The translations under genes and the position numbers were made by a program. A DNA stretch of 64,000 bases, from NCBI RefSeq assembly GCF_000381025.1, contig NZ_KB905813.1:602716-666715 (forward strand), in the 5' to 3' direction. Below the pieces are notes generated by a model. That model was not told where the DNA came from and did no database searches. It saw nothing but the letters and a program-made list of their open reading frames with translations. This document shows, one piece after another, positions 37,313 to 46,208 of this stretch (positions are counted from its first letter, which is position 1; every line of letters starts with the position of its first letter). Origin of the DNA: Streptomyces sulphureus DSM 40104. Lineage in GTDB: Bacteria > Actinomycetota > Actinomycetes > Streptomycetales > Streptomycetaceae.

Positions 37313-37371
37313 GCACGGGGGCGAGTCGGCGACACGCGCCCCCGTGCCGACGGGCCGCCGGCACGGGGGCG
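37313..37371. terminator. Three-arm bidirectional terminator
   Basis: A central arm (CGCCCCCGTGCCG, 37337-37349) can pair either with the left arm GCACGGGGGCG (37313-37323; 11 bp) or with the right arm CGGCACGGGGGCG (37359-37371; 13 bp). The two hairpins exclude each other. Placed between the convergent YkuD and GH109-type genes, each arm pairing would serve one direction. Confidence 0.65.
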
Positions 37372-37376
37372 GGGAC

Positions 37377-38777
37377 TCACCCCTGCGGGTCGTCGGGCTG
37401 TTCGGAGTCGAGCCCGTCGCGCTTCTTTCGCCACTCGCCGCGGGTGAAGTCGGGGATCTCCTGCGGCGCTCCGTGCGCCTTGATGGAGGCGTGGCTCAGC
37501 GGTACGGGGGAGGACCAGGTCGCCGCGTCGTAGACGTCGAAGTCGGGGACGAGGCCGAGGCGCATGCACTGCATCAGCCGGAAGAGCATCACGTAGTCCA
37601 TGCCGCCGTGGCCGCCGGGCGGATCGGCGTGCTCCTTCCAGAGCCAGTGGTCCCGGTCGGCGTACTTGTCGAAGTCGCCCCACTCGTCGCCGGACATCTC
37701 GGGCTCCAGGTAGATGCGCGGCGGGTAGTCCTCGAAGACGCCCTTGGTGCCGGCGAGGACGTTGAGGCGGTCGTAGGGGTGCGGGTTGGAGACGTCGTGC
37801 TCCAGCCGGATCAGCCGGCCCTGCGCCGTCTGCACCAGCGATATCGACATGTCGCTCTCGATGTAGCTCTCCTTCCAGCTCTCGTGCCCGGGCGGCATGT
37901 TCTCCTCCCGGTATGCGGCGAGCCCGAGCGCGGGGGAGCCGAAGGTGGAGATGCGGACGGCGCGGTCGCCGCGGTTGACGTCGAAGTAGCCGGCGATGGG
38001 GCCGAAGCCGTGGTTCGGGTAGAGGTCGCCCCGCAGCTTCGTGTGCCAGCGGCGGCGCCACGGGCCCTCGTAGTAGTCGGGGTCGAACATCAGCTCACGG
38101 AGGTCGTGGAGGTAGGCGCCGGCGCCGTGGAGCAGGTCGCCGAAGAGGCCCTCGTGCGCCATGCGGAGCACGCGCATCTCGTTGCGCCCGTACGCGCAGT
38201 TCTCCAACTGCATGCAGTGGCGGCGCTGGCGCTCGGAGAGGTCGACGAGCTCCCACAGCTCGTCGACCCGGAGCGCCAGCGGACACTCCACCCCGACGTG
38301 CTTGCCCTCGCGCAGCGCCGTCCTCGCCATCTCGAAGTGGAAGTCCCACGGGGTCGCGACGTAGACGAAGTCGACGTCGCCGCGCGCGCAGAGTGCGGCG
38401 TAGTCCTCCTCCCCCGAGGTGTAGAGCGCGGGTGCCGGTTGGCCCGCGTCTGTGACCTTCTTCGCGGCGCGCTCGGCCTTCTCGCGGACCGGGTCGCAGA
38501 GCGCCACCACGCGCACGCCCTCCAGCGCGAGGTAGAGGTCGATCATGCTGCCGCCCCGCTGCCCGAGCCCTACGAGCCCGACGCGGACGGTTCTGTGGCG
38601 TTCGAAGGGGGTGTCCACCATCGTCCGGCCCTTGCGCGGCGGCGCTTCGGCGGACGTGGCCGCCGCGGGGGAGGCGGCTGCCGCCTCTCCCGCTCCGAGC
38701 GCGCCGACGCTCAGGCCCGCGCCTGCTGCGCCGGCGCCGCGCAGTAGGGAACGGCGACTGAAATCGGGGATGTTCAC
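37377..38777 (-). CDS. Gfo/Idh/MocA oxidoreductase, GH109-like, Tat-exported
   Basis: 466 residues. Tat signal S-R-R-S-L-L-R-G near residue 7 with an Ala-rich cleavage zone, then the NAD-binding Rossmann start [10 protein letters not shown]. The C-terminal stretch G-H-G-G-M-D-Y-V-M is typical of GH109 NAD-dependent glycosidases (alpha-N-acetylgalactosaminidase type), together with E-C-P-L-A-L and N-H-G-F-G-P-I. It likely cleaves a glycoside by NAD-dependent oxidation-elimination outside the cell. GTG start preceded by GGAGGT. Divergent from the amylase; substrate not established. Confidence 0.88.
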   Translation of the reverse strand: MNIPDFSRRSLLRGAGAAGAGLSVGALGAGEAAAASPAAATSAEAPPRKGRTMVDTPFERHRTVRVGLVGLGQRGGSMIDLYLALEGVRVVALCDPVREKAERAAKKVTDAGQPAPALYTSGEEDYAALCARGDVDFVYVATPWDFHFEMARTALREGKHVGVECPLALRVDELWELVDLSERQRRHCMQLENCAYGRNEMRVLRMAHEGLFGDLLHGAGAYLHDLRELMFDPDYYEGPWRRRWHTKLRGDLYPNHGFGPIAGYFDVNRGDRAVRISTFGSPALGLAAYREENMPPGHESWKESYIESDMSISLVQTAQGRLIRLEHDVSNPHPYDRLNVLAGTKGVFEDYPPRIYLEPEMSGDEWGDFDKYADRDHWLWKEHADPPGGHGGMDYVMLFRLMQCMRLGLVPDFDVYDAATWSSPVPLSHASIKAHGAPQEIPDFTRGEWRKKRDGLDSEQPDDPQG

Positions 38778-38919
38778 GGAGACCTCCAGCGGGTTGGAGA
38801 GCCACCCCCGGGCCGGCGGAGCGGGTCCGGCGCGCTCGGTCGGCAGCTCTGCGTACGTCGGAATCCTCAACTCCGCGCAGGACACTGCACGTTGGAGGGG
38901 TGTTGGCGCAAGAGCGCGG

Positions 38920-38984
38920 CAAGATCCGCAAGGTGATGGCGGGTTTTCAGAAAGTTCGTGGAAACACTTGCGGAAGTCTTGACG
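38920..38984. promoter_or_regulatory. Candidate MalR-type operator repeats and amylase promoter
   Basis: Between the divergent GH109-like and amylase genes lie two related blocks: GCAAGATCCGCAAGG (38919-38933) and, in the opposite orientation, CTTGCGGAAGTCTTG (38967-38981). Each contains two CTTG/CAAG halves, and the blocks are near-complements of each other. Streptomyces amylase genes are controlled by the LacI-family repressor MalR through repeated CTTGCAG-like elements, which these resemble. A -35-like TTGACG overlaps the right block (38979-38984). Confidence 0.5.
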
Positions 38985-39090
38985 TGCTCACATAGCCGGC
39001 GGCAGTCTCACCGTTACCCTCACGGCGGCCCGGGCGCGGCTGCCCTTTCGGAAGACGGAGCGCACCCGTACCACGAAGGAGCCGCACACC

Positions 39091-40467
39091 ATGAAGACCC
39101 CCGAGAAACGGCGCTGGATCAGCGCGGGCACCGCAGGGGTGCTCGCCGCCGGCGGCCTCGTCGTCCTCGCGCCCTGGCAGTCCCAGGCCACCCCGCCCGG
39201 CGAGAAGGCGGTCACCGCGACCCTCTTCGAGCGCCCCTTCACTTCCGTCGCGCAGGCGTGCGAGGAGGACCTCGGCCCGGCCGGGTACGGCTACGTCGAG
39301 GTCTCGCCGGCGATGGAGCACATCGAGGGCGACCAGTGGTGGACCTCGTACCAGCCGGTGAGCTACGAGATCGCCGGACGGCTCGGCGACCGCGGGGAGT
39401 TCGAGGCGATGGTCGCCGCCTGCAACCAGGCCGGCGTCGAGGTGATCGCGGACGCGGTGATCAACCACATGACCTCGGGCTCCGGTACCGGCACCGGAGG
39501 CACCGCGTACCAGAAGTACGAGTACCCCGACCTCTACGAGGACGGCGACTTCCACACCTGCCGCAACGACATCTCCGACTACACCGACAGGGACGACGTC
39601 CAGAACTGCGAACTCGTCGGCCTCGCCGACCTCGACACCGGCAGCGAGAAGGTGCGCGGCGCGATCGCCGGCTACCTCGACGACCTCCGCTCGATGGGCG
39701 TCGCCGGCTTCCGCATCGACGCGGCCAAGCACATGGCGGCCGACGACGTCGAGGGGATCAAGGCGGCGATGAGCGAGGACCCGGGGTTCTGGGTCAGCGA
39801 GGTCATCCACGGCGAAGGCGAGGCCGTCGGCCCCGACGAGTACACGGGCGTCGGCGACGTCGACGAGTTCCGGTTCGGCACCCACGTGAGGAGCGCCTTC
39901 GAGGGCGGCGACCTCGGCTCGCTCCAGGACATCGCCGAGGGGAAGCTGGACGGCGGCGACGCACGCACCTTCGTCGACAACTGGGACACCGAGCGGAACG
40001 GTTCGACGCTCAGCTACAAGGACGGCGACACCTACGCCCTCGCGAACGTCTTCATGCTCGCCCACCCCTACGGCTCGCCGAACGTCTACTCCGGCTACGA
40101 GTTCGACGACGAGGACGCCGGCCCGCCCAGCGGCGGCGAGGGCTGGACCGACATGCACGCGCGGTCCGACGTCACGGGCATGGTCGGCTTCCGCAACGCC
40201 GTCGGTGACGCGGAGTTGGGCGACTGGTGGTCCGAGGGCAGCGCGCTCGCCTTCAGCCGCGGCGACGCCGGCTTCGTCGCCCTCAACAACGGCGACGGCA
40301 CCCTCGACCGGTCCTTCTCCAGCTCCCTCCCGGCCGGCACCTACTGCAACGTCGCCTCGACGGAGGGCGGTTGCTCCGACACCGTCGACGTGTCCGAAGA
40401 CGGCACCGTCCAGACAACGGTGCCTGCCCACGGCGCGGTAGCCCTGCACACGGGGGCCACCGCCTGA
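39091..40467 (+). CDS. Secreted alpha-amylase (GH13)
   Basis: 458 residues, signal peptide at about 1-33. GH13 regions: D-A-V-I-N-H (121-126), G-F-R-I-D-A-A-K-H with nucleophile Asp210, acid Glu237 in W-V-S-E-V-I, and region IV F-V-D-N-W-D with Asp299. The residue before Asp299 is Trp where most amylases have His (F-V-D-N-H-D). The C-terminal part is the beta domain ending V-P-A-H-G-A-V-A-L; there is no starch-binding domain. It hydrolyses internal alpha-1,4 bonds of starch. GAAGGAG lies nine bases before the ATG. Confidence 0.95.
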   Translation: MKTPEKRRWISAGTAGVLAAGGLVVLAPWQSQATPPGEKAVTATLFERPFTSVAQACEEDLGPAGYGYVEVSPAMEHIEGDQWWTSYQPVSYEIAGRLGDRGEFEAMVAACNQAGVEVIADAVINHMTSGSGTGTGGTAYQKYEYPDLYEDGDFHTCRNDISDYTDRDDVQNCELVGLADLDTGSEKVRGAIAGYLDDLRSMGVAGFRIDAAKHMAADDVEGIKAAMSEDPGFWVSEVIHGEGEAVGPDEYTGVGDVDEFRFGTHVRSAFEGGDLGSLQDIAEGKLDGGDARTFVDNWDTERNGSTLSYKDGDTYALANVFMLAHPYGSPNVYSGYEFDDEDAGPPSGGEGWTDMHARSDVTGMVGFRNAVGDAELGDWWSEGSALAFSRGDAGFVALNNGDGTLDRSFSSSLPAGTYCNVASTEGGCSDTVDVSEDGTVQTTVPAHGAVALHTGATA

Positions 40468-40478
40468 CGACGCTTCCC

Positions 40479-40510
40479 GCGCTGCCCCTGCCGAGCGGCG
40501 GGGGCAGCGC
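40479..40510 (+). terminator. Hairpin terminator after the amylase
   Basis: GCGCTGCCCC (40479-40488) pairs with GGGGCAGCGC (40501-40510), extended inward by T-G-C-C with G-G-C-G and closed by a four-base loop. It starts 12 bp after the stop codon. Confidence 0.7.
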
Positions 40511-40577
40511 CTCGTGCGCCGCGCCGGGTCCGACGCGCCCGTGGCGAGGGCTCGCGGACCGTGGCGGACCATGCGTG

Positions 40578-40674
40578 CCCGCTCGCCTGGCCCGTGTCGC
40601 TCACGTCACCGGCCCACTTCTCGCGCACCTTCCGGGCCGCCTTCGGCGAGACCGCGCACCGCTACCTCCGGACG
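40578..40674 (+). pseudogene. Frameshifted remnant of an AraC-family regulator C-terminus
   Basis: One frame reads P-A-R-L-A-R-V-A-H-V (about 40578-40607) and another continues S-P-A-H-F-S-R-T-F-R-A-A-F-G-E-T-A-H-R-Y-L (40606-40674, given here as separate residues), which together match the second helix-turn-helix of AraC-type regulators of the 'RFHFSRxFRxxFGETPHRYL' kind. The frame changes at about 40606. No N-terminal part is present between the amylase terminator and this point, so this is a gene fragment. Confidence 0.65.
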
Positions 40675-40699
40675 GCGGCCGCACGGTGCCGGGCAGGTC

Positions 40700-43654
40700 C
40701 TACTCCGGACGCGTCGCGCGCTCCAGCTCCAGTACCACCGAGCGGTAGCCGCGCCCGCCGGTCGCCTGGGACATGCCGATCTCGCACATGCGGTTCGCGG
40801 AGAGGTGCGCGTCGAAGTCGCGCGAGCGGACCTCGGCGGCCTCCTTCGCGGTCGCTGAGGCGGTCAGCTCCCAGTGGAGCATGCCGCGGTCGCCGGCGAA
40901 GCCGCAGCAGCCCGCGTCGAGCGGAACCACGACCTCCTCGGCCACGGATTCGGCGAGCCGGGTCAACTGGTCCGCGTCGCCGAGGTGTTCCATCGAGCAC
41001 GTCGGGTGGACGACGGCGGAGCCCGAGCGGCGCACCACCTCCAGTCGGGGCAGCAGCTCCTCGGCCGCCCAGACCAGTGAGTCGACGATGGTGAGTCGTT
41101 CGTGGAGCTTGCGGTTGGCGGGCGTGAGGTAGGGGACGACCTCCTCGGCGATGCCCAGGGTGCACGAGGAGGCGTCGACGACGAGCGGCAGTTCACCGCC
41201 GTCCGTCCACTGCCAGGCCGACTCCACGATGCGGTTGGCCATCACCTCGTTGCCCTCGCGGTACCCCTTCGAGTGCCAGATGGTGGCGCAGCAAGTTCCG
41301 CCGACGTCCTCCGGAATCCACACCGGCCGCCCCGCTCTCGCCGAGACGAGCACCATCGCCTCGGGGAGCGTGGGCTCGCGGCCCTCCGAAGGCGGGTCGG
41401 CGAAGATGCGGTTGACACACGCCGGGTAGTAGACGGCGCTCGCCTGTGAACGGTCCGTCGCCGGGAGCCGCTTCGCGGCGGCGCCGGGGAGTTCGGTGAG
41501 CCACTCCGGCATCAGGTCGGGGCGCACCGCCTTGCGGGCGGCGCCGGTCACCGAGGTGAGGAGCCGGTCGCCGAGCCGGTCGCGCACCCGGTCGGCCGCT
41601 GCGACGGCGAGCCGCGCCGAGCGCTCGACGGCGCCGAAGCTCTTGGCGGTGCGCGCGGCGGTGCGCTCCTCGCGAGGTGAGTGCCTGGCGTGCCGGAACT
41701 CCTTCATCATGGCGCCCGTGTCGATCCCCACCGGGCAGGCGAGCTTGCAGGTGGAGTCGCCCGCGCAGGTGTCGACGGCGTCGTAGCCGTAGGAGTCGAG
41801 GAGCTCGTCGCCGACGGGGGAGTGCGACGCCTGGCGCATCATCTCGCGGCGCAGGACGATGCGTTGGCGGGGCGTGGTGGTCAGGTCCCCGCTGGGGCAG
41901 GTCGGTTCGCAGAACCCGCACTCGATGCACGGGTCCGCGACGGCTTCGACCTGCGGGATGCTCTTCAGTCCCCGCAGGTGCGCCCGGGGATCGCGGTCGA
42001 GGAGGACCCTCGGCGCGAGCACGCCGTCCGGGTCGAACGCCTCCTTGACCCGCCACATCAGACCCGTCGCCTTCGGGCCCCACTCCATTTCGAGGAAGGG
42101 CGCGATGTTGCGTCCGGTGGCGTGCTCGGCCTTGAGGGAGCCGTCGAAGCGCTCGACGGTCAGCCGGCAGAAGTCGTCCATGAACGCCGCGTACCGCGCG
42201 ACGTCCGCCGGCGCTGCCGCGTCGAAGGCGAGGAGGAAGTGGAGGTTGCCGTGGGCGGCGTGGCCCGCGACGGCGGCGTCGAAACCGTGCTCCTCCTGAA
42301 GTTCGAGGAGCGCCTCGCACGCCTCGGCGAGCCGGGCCGGCGGCACGGCGAAGTCCTCGGTGATCAGTGTCGTACCGGAGGGCCGCGAGCCGCCCACGGC
42401 GGTGACGAACGCCTTGCGCGCCTTCCAGTACCCGGAGATCGTCGCGCCGTCCCTGGTGAACTCGTTGGTGACGGACGGTACAGGCGCGACGAGGTCCAGC
42501 CCCTCCGCCACCCGCCGTGCCGCCTGCTCCTGCCGTTCCTGCTCCGCCTCGTCGGGTGCCCGGAACTCGACGAGCAACGCCGCGGTCCCGTGCGGCAGTT
42601 CGGCCCAGTCCTGCGGCACGCCCGCGACGCTCACCGAGGCGCGCAGCGTGTTGCCGTCCATCACCTCGACGGCGAGCGCCCCCGCCTCGTTGAAGTGCGG
42701 CACGGCGGAGGCGGCGGCCTGGAGGGAGGGGAAGAAGAGCAGCCCGGCAGTGGTTCGGCGGTGCAGCGGGAGGGTGTCGAAGACGAGGTCGGAGAGGAAG
42801 CCGAGGGTGCCTTGGGAGCCGACCATGAGTCCGCGGAGGATCTGCGCGGGGGTGTCCGCGTCGAGGAAGGCGTCGAGCCGGTAGCCGTTGGTGTTCTTCA
42901 GCGTGTACTTGGCGCGGATGCGGGAGACCAGCTCCTCGTCCGCCTCGATCTCGGCCTTCAGCTCCAGCAGGCGCTTGCACAACTCGGGTTCGGCTGCGGC
43001 GAGCCGCTCCTCGGCGTCGGGGGCCCCGGTGTCGACGACGGTCCCGCTCGGGAGGACGGCGGTGAGCGAGGCGACGGTCCGGTAGGAGTTGCGGGTGGTG
43101 CCCGCCGTCATGCCGGACGCGTTGTTGGCGACGACGCCGCCGACGGTGCAGGCGATCGCGCTCGCCGGGTCGGGCCCGATGAGCCGCCCGTACCGCGCCA
43201 GCGCCGCGTTGGTGCGCACCACGGTCGTTCCCGGGCCGATGCGGGCCCGGTGCCCGTCCGCGTCGAGCACCTCGACGCCCGCCCAGTGCCGCCGGACGTC
43301 GACGAGGATGTCCTCGCCCTGCGCCTGCCCGTTGAGCGAGGTGCCCGCGGCGCGGAAGACGACGTTGCGCCCGTTGCCGCGTGCGTAGGCGAGCACGGCC
43401 GCGACGTCCTCTGCGTCCTCGGCGAGGACCACGACGAGCGGCACGAAGCGGTAAGGGCTCGCGTCCGAGGCGTACTTGACGAGGTCGGAGACCTTCCAGA
43501 GCACCTTCTCCGTGCCGAGCAGGCGCTCCAGGTCGCGGCGGAGCCGCTCGGGGGCGCCGCCGGCGCGGTCGTCGGCCACCCGGTCGGCGGACGGTGTGCG
43601 GTCGGGCTTCCCTGTGGGACGCAGGGCGCCTGGTTCGGGTTCGAGGAAGGGCAC
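40700..43654 (-). CDS. FAD-binding and Fe-S D-lactate/2-hydroxyacid dehydrogenase
   Basis: 984 residues. N-terminal FAD-binding PCMH domain (P-L-V-V-V-L-A-E-D, F-R-A-A-G-T-S-L-N-G-Q, G-P-D-P-A-S, T-V-G-G-V-V-A-N-N-A-S-G-M), FAD-oxidase C domain (H-A-A-H-G-N-L-H-F), then two ferredoxin-type clusters (C-I-E-C-G-F-C-E-P-T-C-P; C-A-G-D-S-T-C-K-L-A-C-P) and CCG-type domains (G-G-T-C-C-A, D-A-G-C-C-G-F-A-G-D-R). This fused form oxidises D-lactate or similar and passes electrons to quinone. GTG start with GGAGG upstream. It stands alone, so regulation is not evident. Confidence 0.93.
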   Translation of the reverse strand: MPFLEPEPGALRPTGKPDRTPSADRVADDRAGGAPERLRRDLERLLGTEKVLWKVSDLVKYASDASPYRFVPLVVVLAEDAEDVAAVLAYARGNGRNVVFRAAGTSLNGQAQGEDILVDVRRHWAGVEVLDADGHRARIGPGTTVVRTNAALARYGRLIGPDPASAIACTVGGVVANNASGMTAGTTRNSYRTVASLTAVLPSGTVVDTGAPDAEERLAAAEPELCKRLLELKAEIEADEELVSRIRAKYTLKNTNGYRLDAFLDADTPAQILRGLMVGSQGTLGFLSDLVFDTLPLHRRTTAGLLFFPSLQAAASAVPHFNEAGALAVEVMDGNTLRASVSVAGVPQDWAELPHGTAALLVEFRAPDEAEQERQEQAARRVAEGLDLVAPVPSVTNEFTRDGATISGYWKARKAFVTAVGGSRPSGTTLITEDFAVPPARLAEACEALLELQEEHGFDAAVAGHAAHGNLHFLLAFDAAAPADVARYAAFMDDFCRLTVERFDGSLKAEHATGRNIAPFLEMEWGPKATGLMWRVKEAFDPDGVLAPRVLLDRDPRAHLRGLKSIPQVEAVADPCIECGFCEPTCPSGDLTTTPRQRIVLRREMMRQASHSPVGDELLDSYGYDAVDTCAGDSTCKLACPVGIDTGAMMKEFRHARHSPREERTAARTAKSFGAVERSARLAVAAADRVRDRLGDRLLTSVTGAARKAVRPDLMPEWLTELPGAAAKRLPATDRSQASAVYYPACVNRIFADPPSEGREPTLPEAMVLVSARAGRPVWIPEDVGGTCCATIWHSKGYREGNEVMANRIVESAWQWTDGGELPLVVDASSCTLGIAEEVVPYLTPANRKLHERLTIVDSLVWAAEELLPRLEVVRRSGSAVVHPTCSMEHLGDADQLTRLAESVAEEVVVPLDAGCCGFAGDRGMLHWELTASATAKEAAEVRSRDFDAHLSANRMCEIGMSQATGGRGYRSVVLELERATRPE

Positions 43655-43741
43655 CGTTGGCCTCCGGTTCTCGCAGGGTGGTACGCCCACACAGGATAGT
43701 TGCGGCCCTACCACGGGCGGCGTCCCCCTGTCTGCCAGAGG

Positions 43742-44200
43742 TCAGCGCGGCCGGCGTCCGGTGTCCAGCAGGCCGAGCAGCCGGCTCAACTCCTCGCGCT
43801 GCGCGGCCGTGAGCGGTTCGAGGAGCTCCTCGGCGGCCGAACGGCGCACCCGTCGCAGCGTCTTGAGGGCACGCGCGCCCTCGTCCGTGAGCTCGATCCG
43901 CGTCGCCCTGCGGTTGGCCGGGTCCGGGACCCGCCGCACCAGCCCGCGCTCCTCCAACGCGTCGACGAGGCTCGTCACCTGGCGCGGGACGACGCCGAGG
44001 CGCTCTGCGAGGTCGGCCATGCGGGGCGGTTCGGGGCACCGCGCGACGGTGCCGAGCAGGCGCCCCTGCGCGGGGGTGAGGCCGAGGGGGGCGAAGTTGT
44101 GCCGGTGCGCGTGGTGCAGCCGGCGGGTGAGGAGGAGGAGCTGGTCCGCGAGGTCGTCGGCCGAGTCGCGGTCGGGGTGGGCTGCCATGCGCCGTAGCAT
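43742..44200 (-). CDS. MarR-family transcriptional regulator
   Basis: About 152 residues. Winged helix with L-G-L-T-P-A-Q-G-R-L-L-G-T-V, M-A-D-L-A-E-R-L-G-V-V-P-R-Q-V-T-S-L-V-D-A-L-E-E (split by residues) and the wing D-P-A-N-R-R-A-T-R-I-E-L-T-D-E-G. It is divergent from an ABC exporter across a strong palindrome, so it most likely represses both and responds to an exported compound. An ATG four codons downstream (44188) is an alternative start; neither has a good ribosome site, and a leaderless transcript is possible. Confidence 0.9.
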   Translation of the reverse strand: MLRRMAAHPDRDSADDLADQLLLLTRRLHHAHRHNFAPLGLTPAQGRLLGTVARCPEPPRMADLAERLGVVPRQVTSLVDALEERGLVRRVPDPANRRATRIELTDEGARALKTLRRVRRSAAEELLEPLTAAQREELSRLLGLLDTGRRPR

Positions 44201-44210
44201 AACAGGGGAT

Positions 44211-44241
44211 AGTTCATTGTGAACACAGGTAACAATGCACT
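44211..44241. promoter_or_regulatory. MarR operator palindrome
   Basis: AGTTCATTGT (44211-44220), 11-base spacer, ACAATGCACT (44232-44241): 9 of 10 positions are complementary, with a perfect CATTGT/ACAATG core. It lies between the marR start and the ABC exporter start, overlaps a -10-like TAACAAT on the plus strand, and is the most AT-rich stretch of the gap. Confidence 0.75.
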
Positions 44242-44296
44242 ACCCTTCCGGGACGCGTCCCTTACGCACCCATCCGCCCCGATCCCGAGGAGCCCG

Positions 44297-46156
44297 TTGA
44301 GCAGCCTCACCGTCGACTCGACCACGCCCACCAAGGGCCCCGACACCGCACGCAAACCTGCACAGGTGCGCCGCATCGTCCGCCTCTTCCGCCCCTACCG
44401 CGGCCGGCTCGCCCTCGTCGGGCTGCTGGTCGGCGCCTCCTCCCTCGTCTCCGTCGCCTCGCCCTTCCTGCTCCGCGAGGTGCTCGACGTCGCCATCCCC
44501 CAGCAGCGCACCGGACTGCTCAGCCTGCTGGCGCTGGGGATGATCCTGACGGCGGTCACCACCAGCATCTTCGGCGTCCTCCAGACGCTGCTGAGCACCA
44601 CGGTCGGCCAGCGCGTCATGCACGACCTGCGCACCGGTGTCTACGCCAAGCTCCAGCGAATGCCGCTCGCCTTCTTCACGCGGACCCGCACGGGCGAGGT
44701 GCAGTCGCGCATCGCCAACGACATCGGGGGCATGCAGGCGACCGTCACCTCCACGGCCACCTCGCTCGTCTCCAACCTCACCGGTGTCGTCGCCACCGTC
44801 GTCGCGATGCTCGCGCTCGACTGGCGGCTCACCGTCGTCTCGCTGCTGCTGCTCCCGCTCTTCGTCTGGATAAGCCGACGCGTCGGGCGCGAGCGGAAGA
44901 CGATCACTACCCAGCGGCAGAAGCAGATGGCCTCGATGTCCGCGACCGTCACCGAGTCGCTCTCTGTGAGCGGCATCCTCCTCGGGCGCACCATGGGCCG
45001 GGCCGACTCGCTCACCCAGGACTTCGCGGGGGAGTCCGAGCGCCTCCTCGACCTGGAGGTCCGCTCGCACATGGCGGGACGGTGGCGGATGTCGGTGATC
45101 AGTATCGTCATGGGCGCCATTCCCGCGCTGCTGTACTGGGCGGCGGGGATGCTTGTGCACTTCGGCGGGCCCGGCTTCTCGCTCGGCACCCTCGTCGCCT
45201 TCGTCAGCCTTCAGCAGGGGCTGCTGCGGCCCACCGTCTCGCTGCTCAACACCGGTGTCGAGATGCAGACGTCGCTCGCTCTCTTCCAGCGGATCTTCGA
45301 GTACCTGGACCTGACCGTCGACATCACCGAGCCCGAGCGGCCCAGGCGGCTGCCGAAGGTGCGCGGCGAAGTCCGCTTCGAAAGCGTCGACTTCTCCTAC
45401 GCGGCCGGCACGCTCCCCGTCCAACCGGGCGCCGGGACGGAGCCGGAGCCCGCGCGGGGCAACACCCTCACCGGCATCGACCTGACCGTCCCCGCCGGCG
45501 GCAGCCTCGCCGTCGTCGGCGCGACCGGTTCGGGCAAGAGCACGCTGAGCTACCTCGTGCCCCGCCTCTACGACGTCACGGGCGGACGCGTCACCCTCGA
45601 CGGAGTCGACGTGCGGGACCTCGACTTCGAGACGCTCTCCCGGGCGGTCGGCGTCGTCTCGCAGGAGACCTATCTCTTCCACGCGAGCGTCGCCGAGAAC
45701 CTCCGCTTCGCCAAGCCGGACGCCACCGACGCCGAGCTCCGGGCGGCCACCCGGGCGGCGCAGATCCACGAGCACATCGCCGCGCTGCCCGACGGGTACG
45801 ACACCGTCGTCGGCGAACGGGGCTACCGCTTCTCCGGCGGCGAGAAGCAGCGCCTCGCGCTCGCCCGCACCATCCTTCGGGACCCGCCGGTGCTCATCCT
45901 CGACGAGGCGACGAGCGCCCTCGACACCCGTACCGAGCGCGCCGTCCAACAGGCCGTCGACGGACTCTCCGCCGGCCGCACCACCGTCACCATCGCCCAC
46001 CGCCTCTCCACGATCGCCGACGCCGACCAGATCGTGGTCCTCGACGAGGGCCGCATCGCGGAGCGCGGCACGCACGACCAACTCCTCGCCGCCGACGGTC
46101 GATACGCGGCGCTGGTGCGCAGGGACGCACGGGCCGCGGACCCGGCGGTGGGGTGA
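44297..46156 (+). CDS. Homodimer-type ABC multidrug/lipid exporter
   Basis: 619 residues from the TTG start with CGAGGAG just upstream. Six-helix exporter domain (about 25-330; R-L-F-R-P-Y-R-G-R-L, F-F-T-R-T-R-T-G-E-V-Q-S-R), then ATPase domain with intact Walker A G-A-T-G-S-G-K-S-T, signature F-S-G-G-E-K-Q-R, Walker B L-I-L-D-E-A-T and switch His in I-A-H-R-L. All motifs are intact, unlike the heterodimer at 32.7-36.3 kb. The GTG at 44219 that opens the longer frame lies inside the MarR operator and is unlikely. Export of drugs or lipids is inferred from family and the MarR neighbour. Confidence 0.9.
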   Translation: MSSLTVDSTTPTKGPDTARKPAQVRRIVRLFRPYRGRLALVGLLVGASSLVSVASPFLLREVLDVAIPQQRTGLLSLLALGMILTAVTTSIFGVLQTLLSTTVGQRVMHDLRTGVYAKLQRMPLAFFTRTRTGEVQSRIANDIGGMQATVTSTATSLVSNLTGVVATVVAMLALDWRLTVVSLLLLPLFVWISRRVGRERKTITTQRQKQMASMSATVTESLSVSGILLGRTMGRADSLTQDFAGESERLLDLEVRSHMAGRWRMSVISIVMGAIPALLYWAAGMLVHFGGPGFSLGTLVAFVSLQQGLLRPTVSLLNTGVEMQTSLALFQRIFEYLDLTVDITEPERPRRLPKVRGEVRFESVDFSYAAGTLPVQPGAGTEPEPARGNTLTGIDLTVPAGGSLAVVGATGSGKSTLSYLVPRLYDVTGGRVTLDGVDVRDLDFETLSRAVGVVSQETYLFHASVAENLRFAKPDATDAELRAATRAAQIHEHIAALPDGYDTVVGERGYRFSGGEKQRLALARTILRDPPVLILDEATSALDTRTERAVQQAVDGLSAGRTTVTIAHRLSTIADADQIVVLDEGRIAERGTHDQLLAADGRYAALVRRDARAADPAVG

Positions 46157-46208
46157 GCGGCGCGCGTCGGCGTTGCGGAACGGGGCTCGCGCTGCGACGG
46201 GTTCCGGC

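Noticed and set aside
44219..44296. Longer N-terminus for the ABC exporter from GTG at 44219
   Set aside because: The codon lies inside the MarR operator and lacks a ribosome site; the TTG at 44297 has CGAGGAG upstream.
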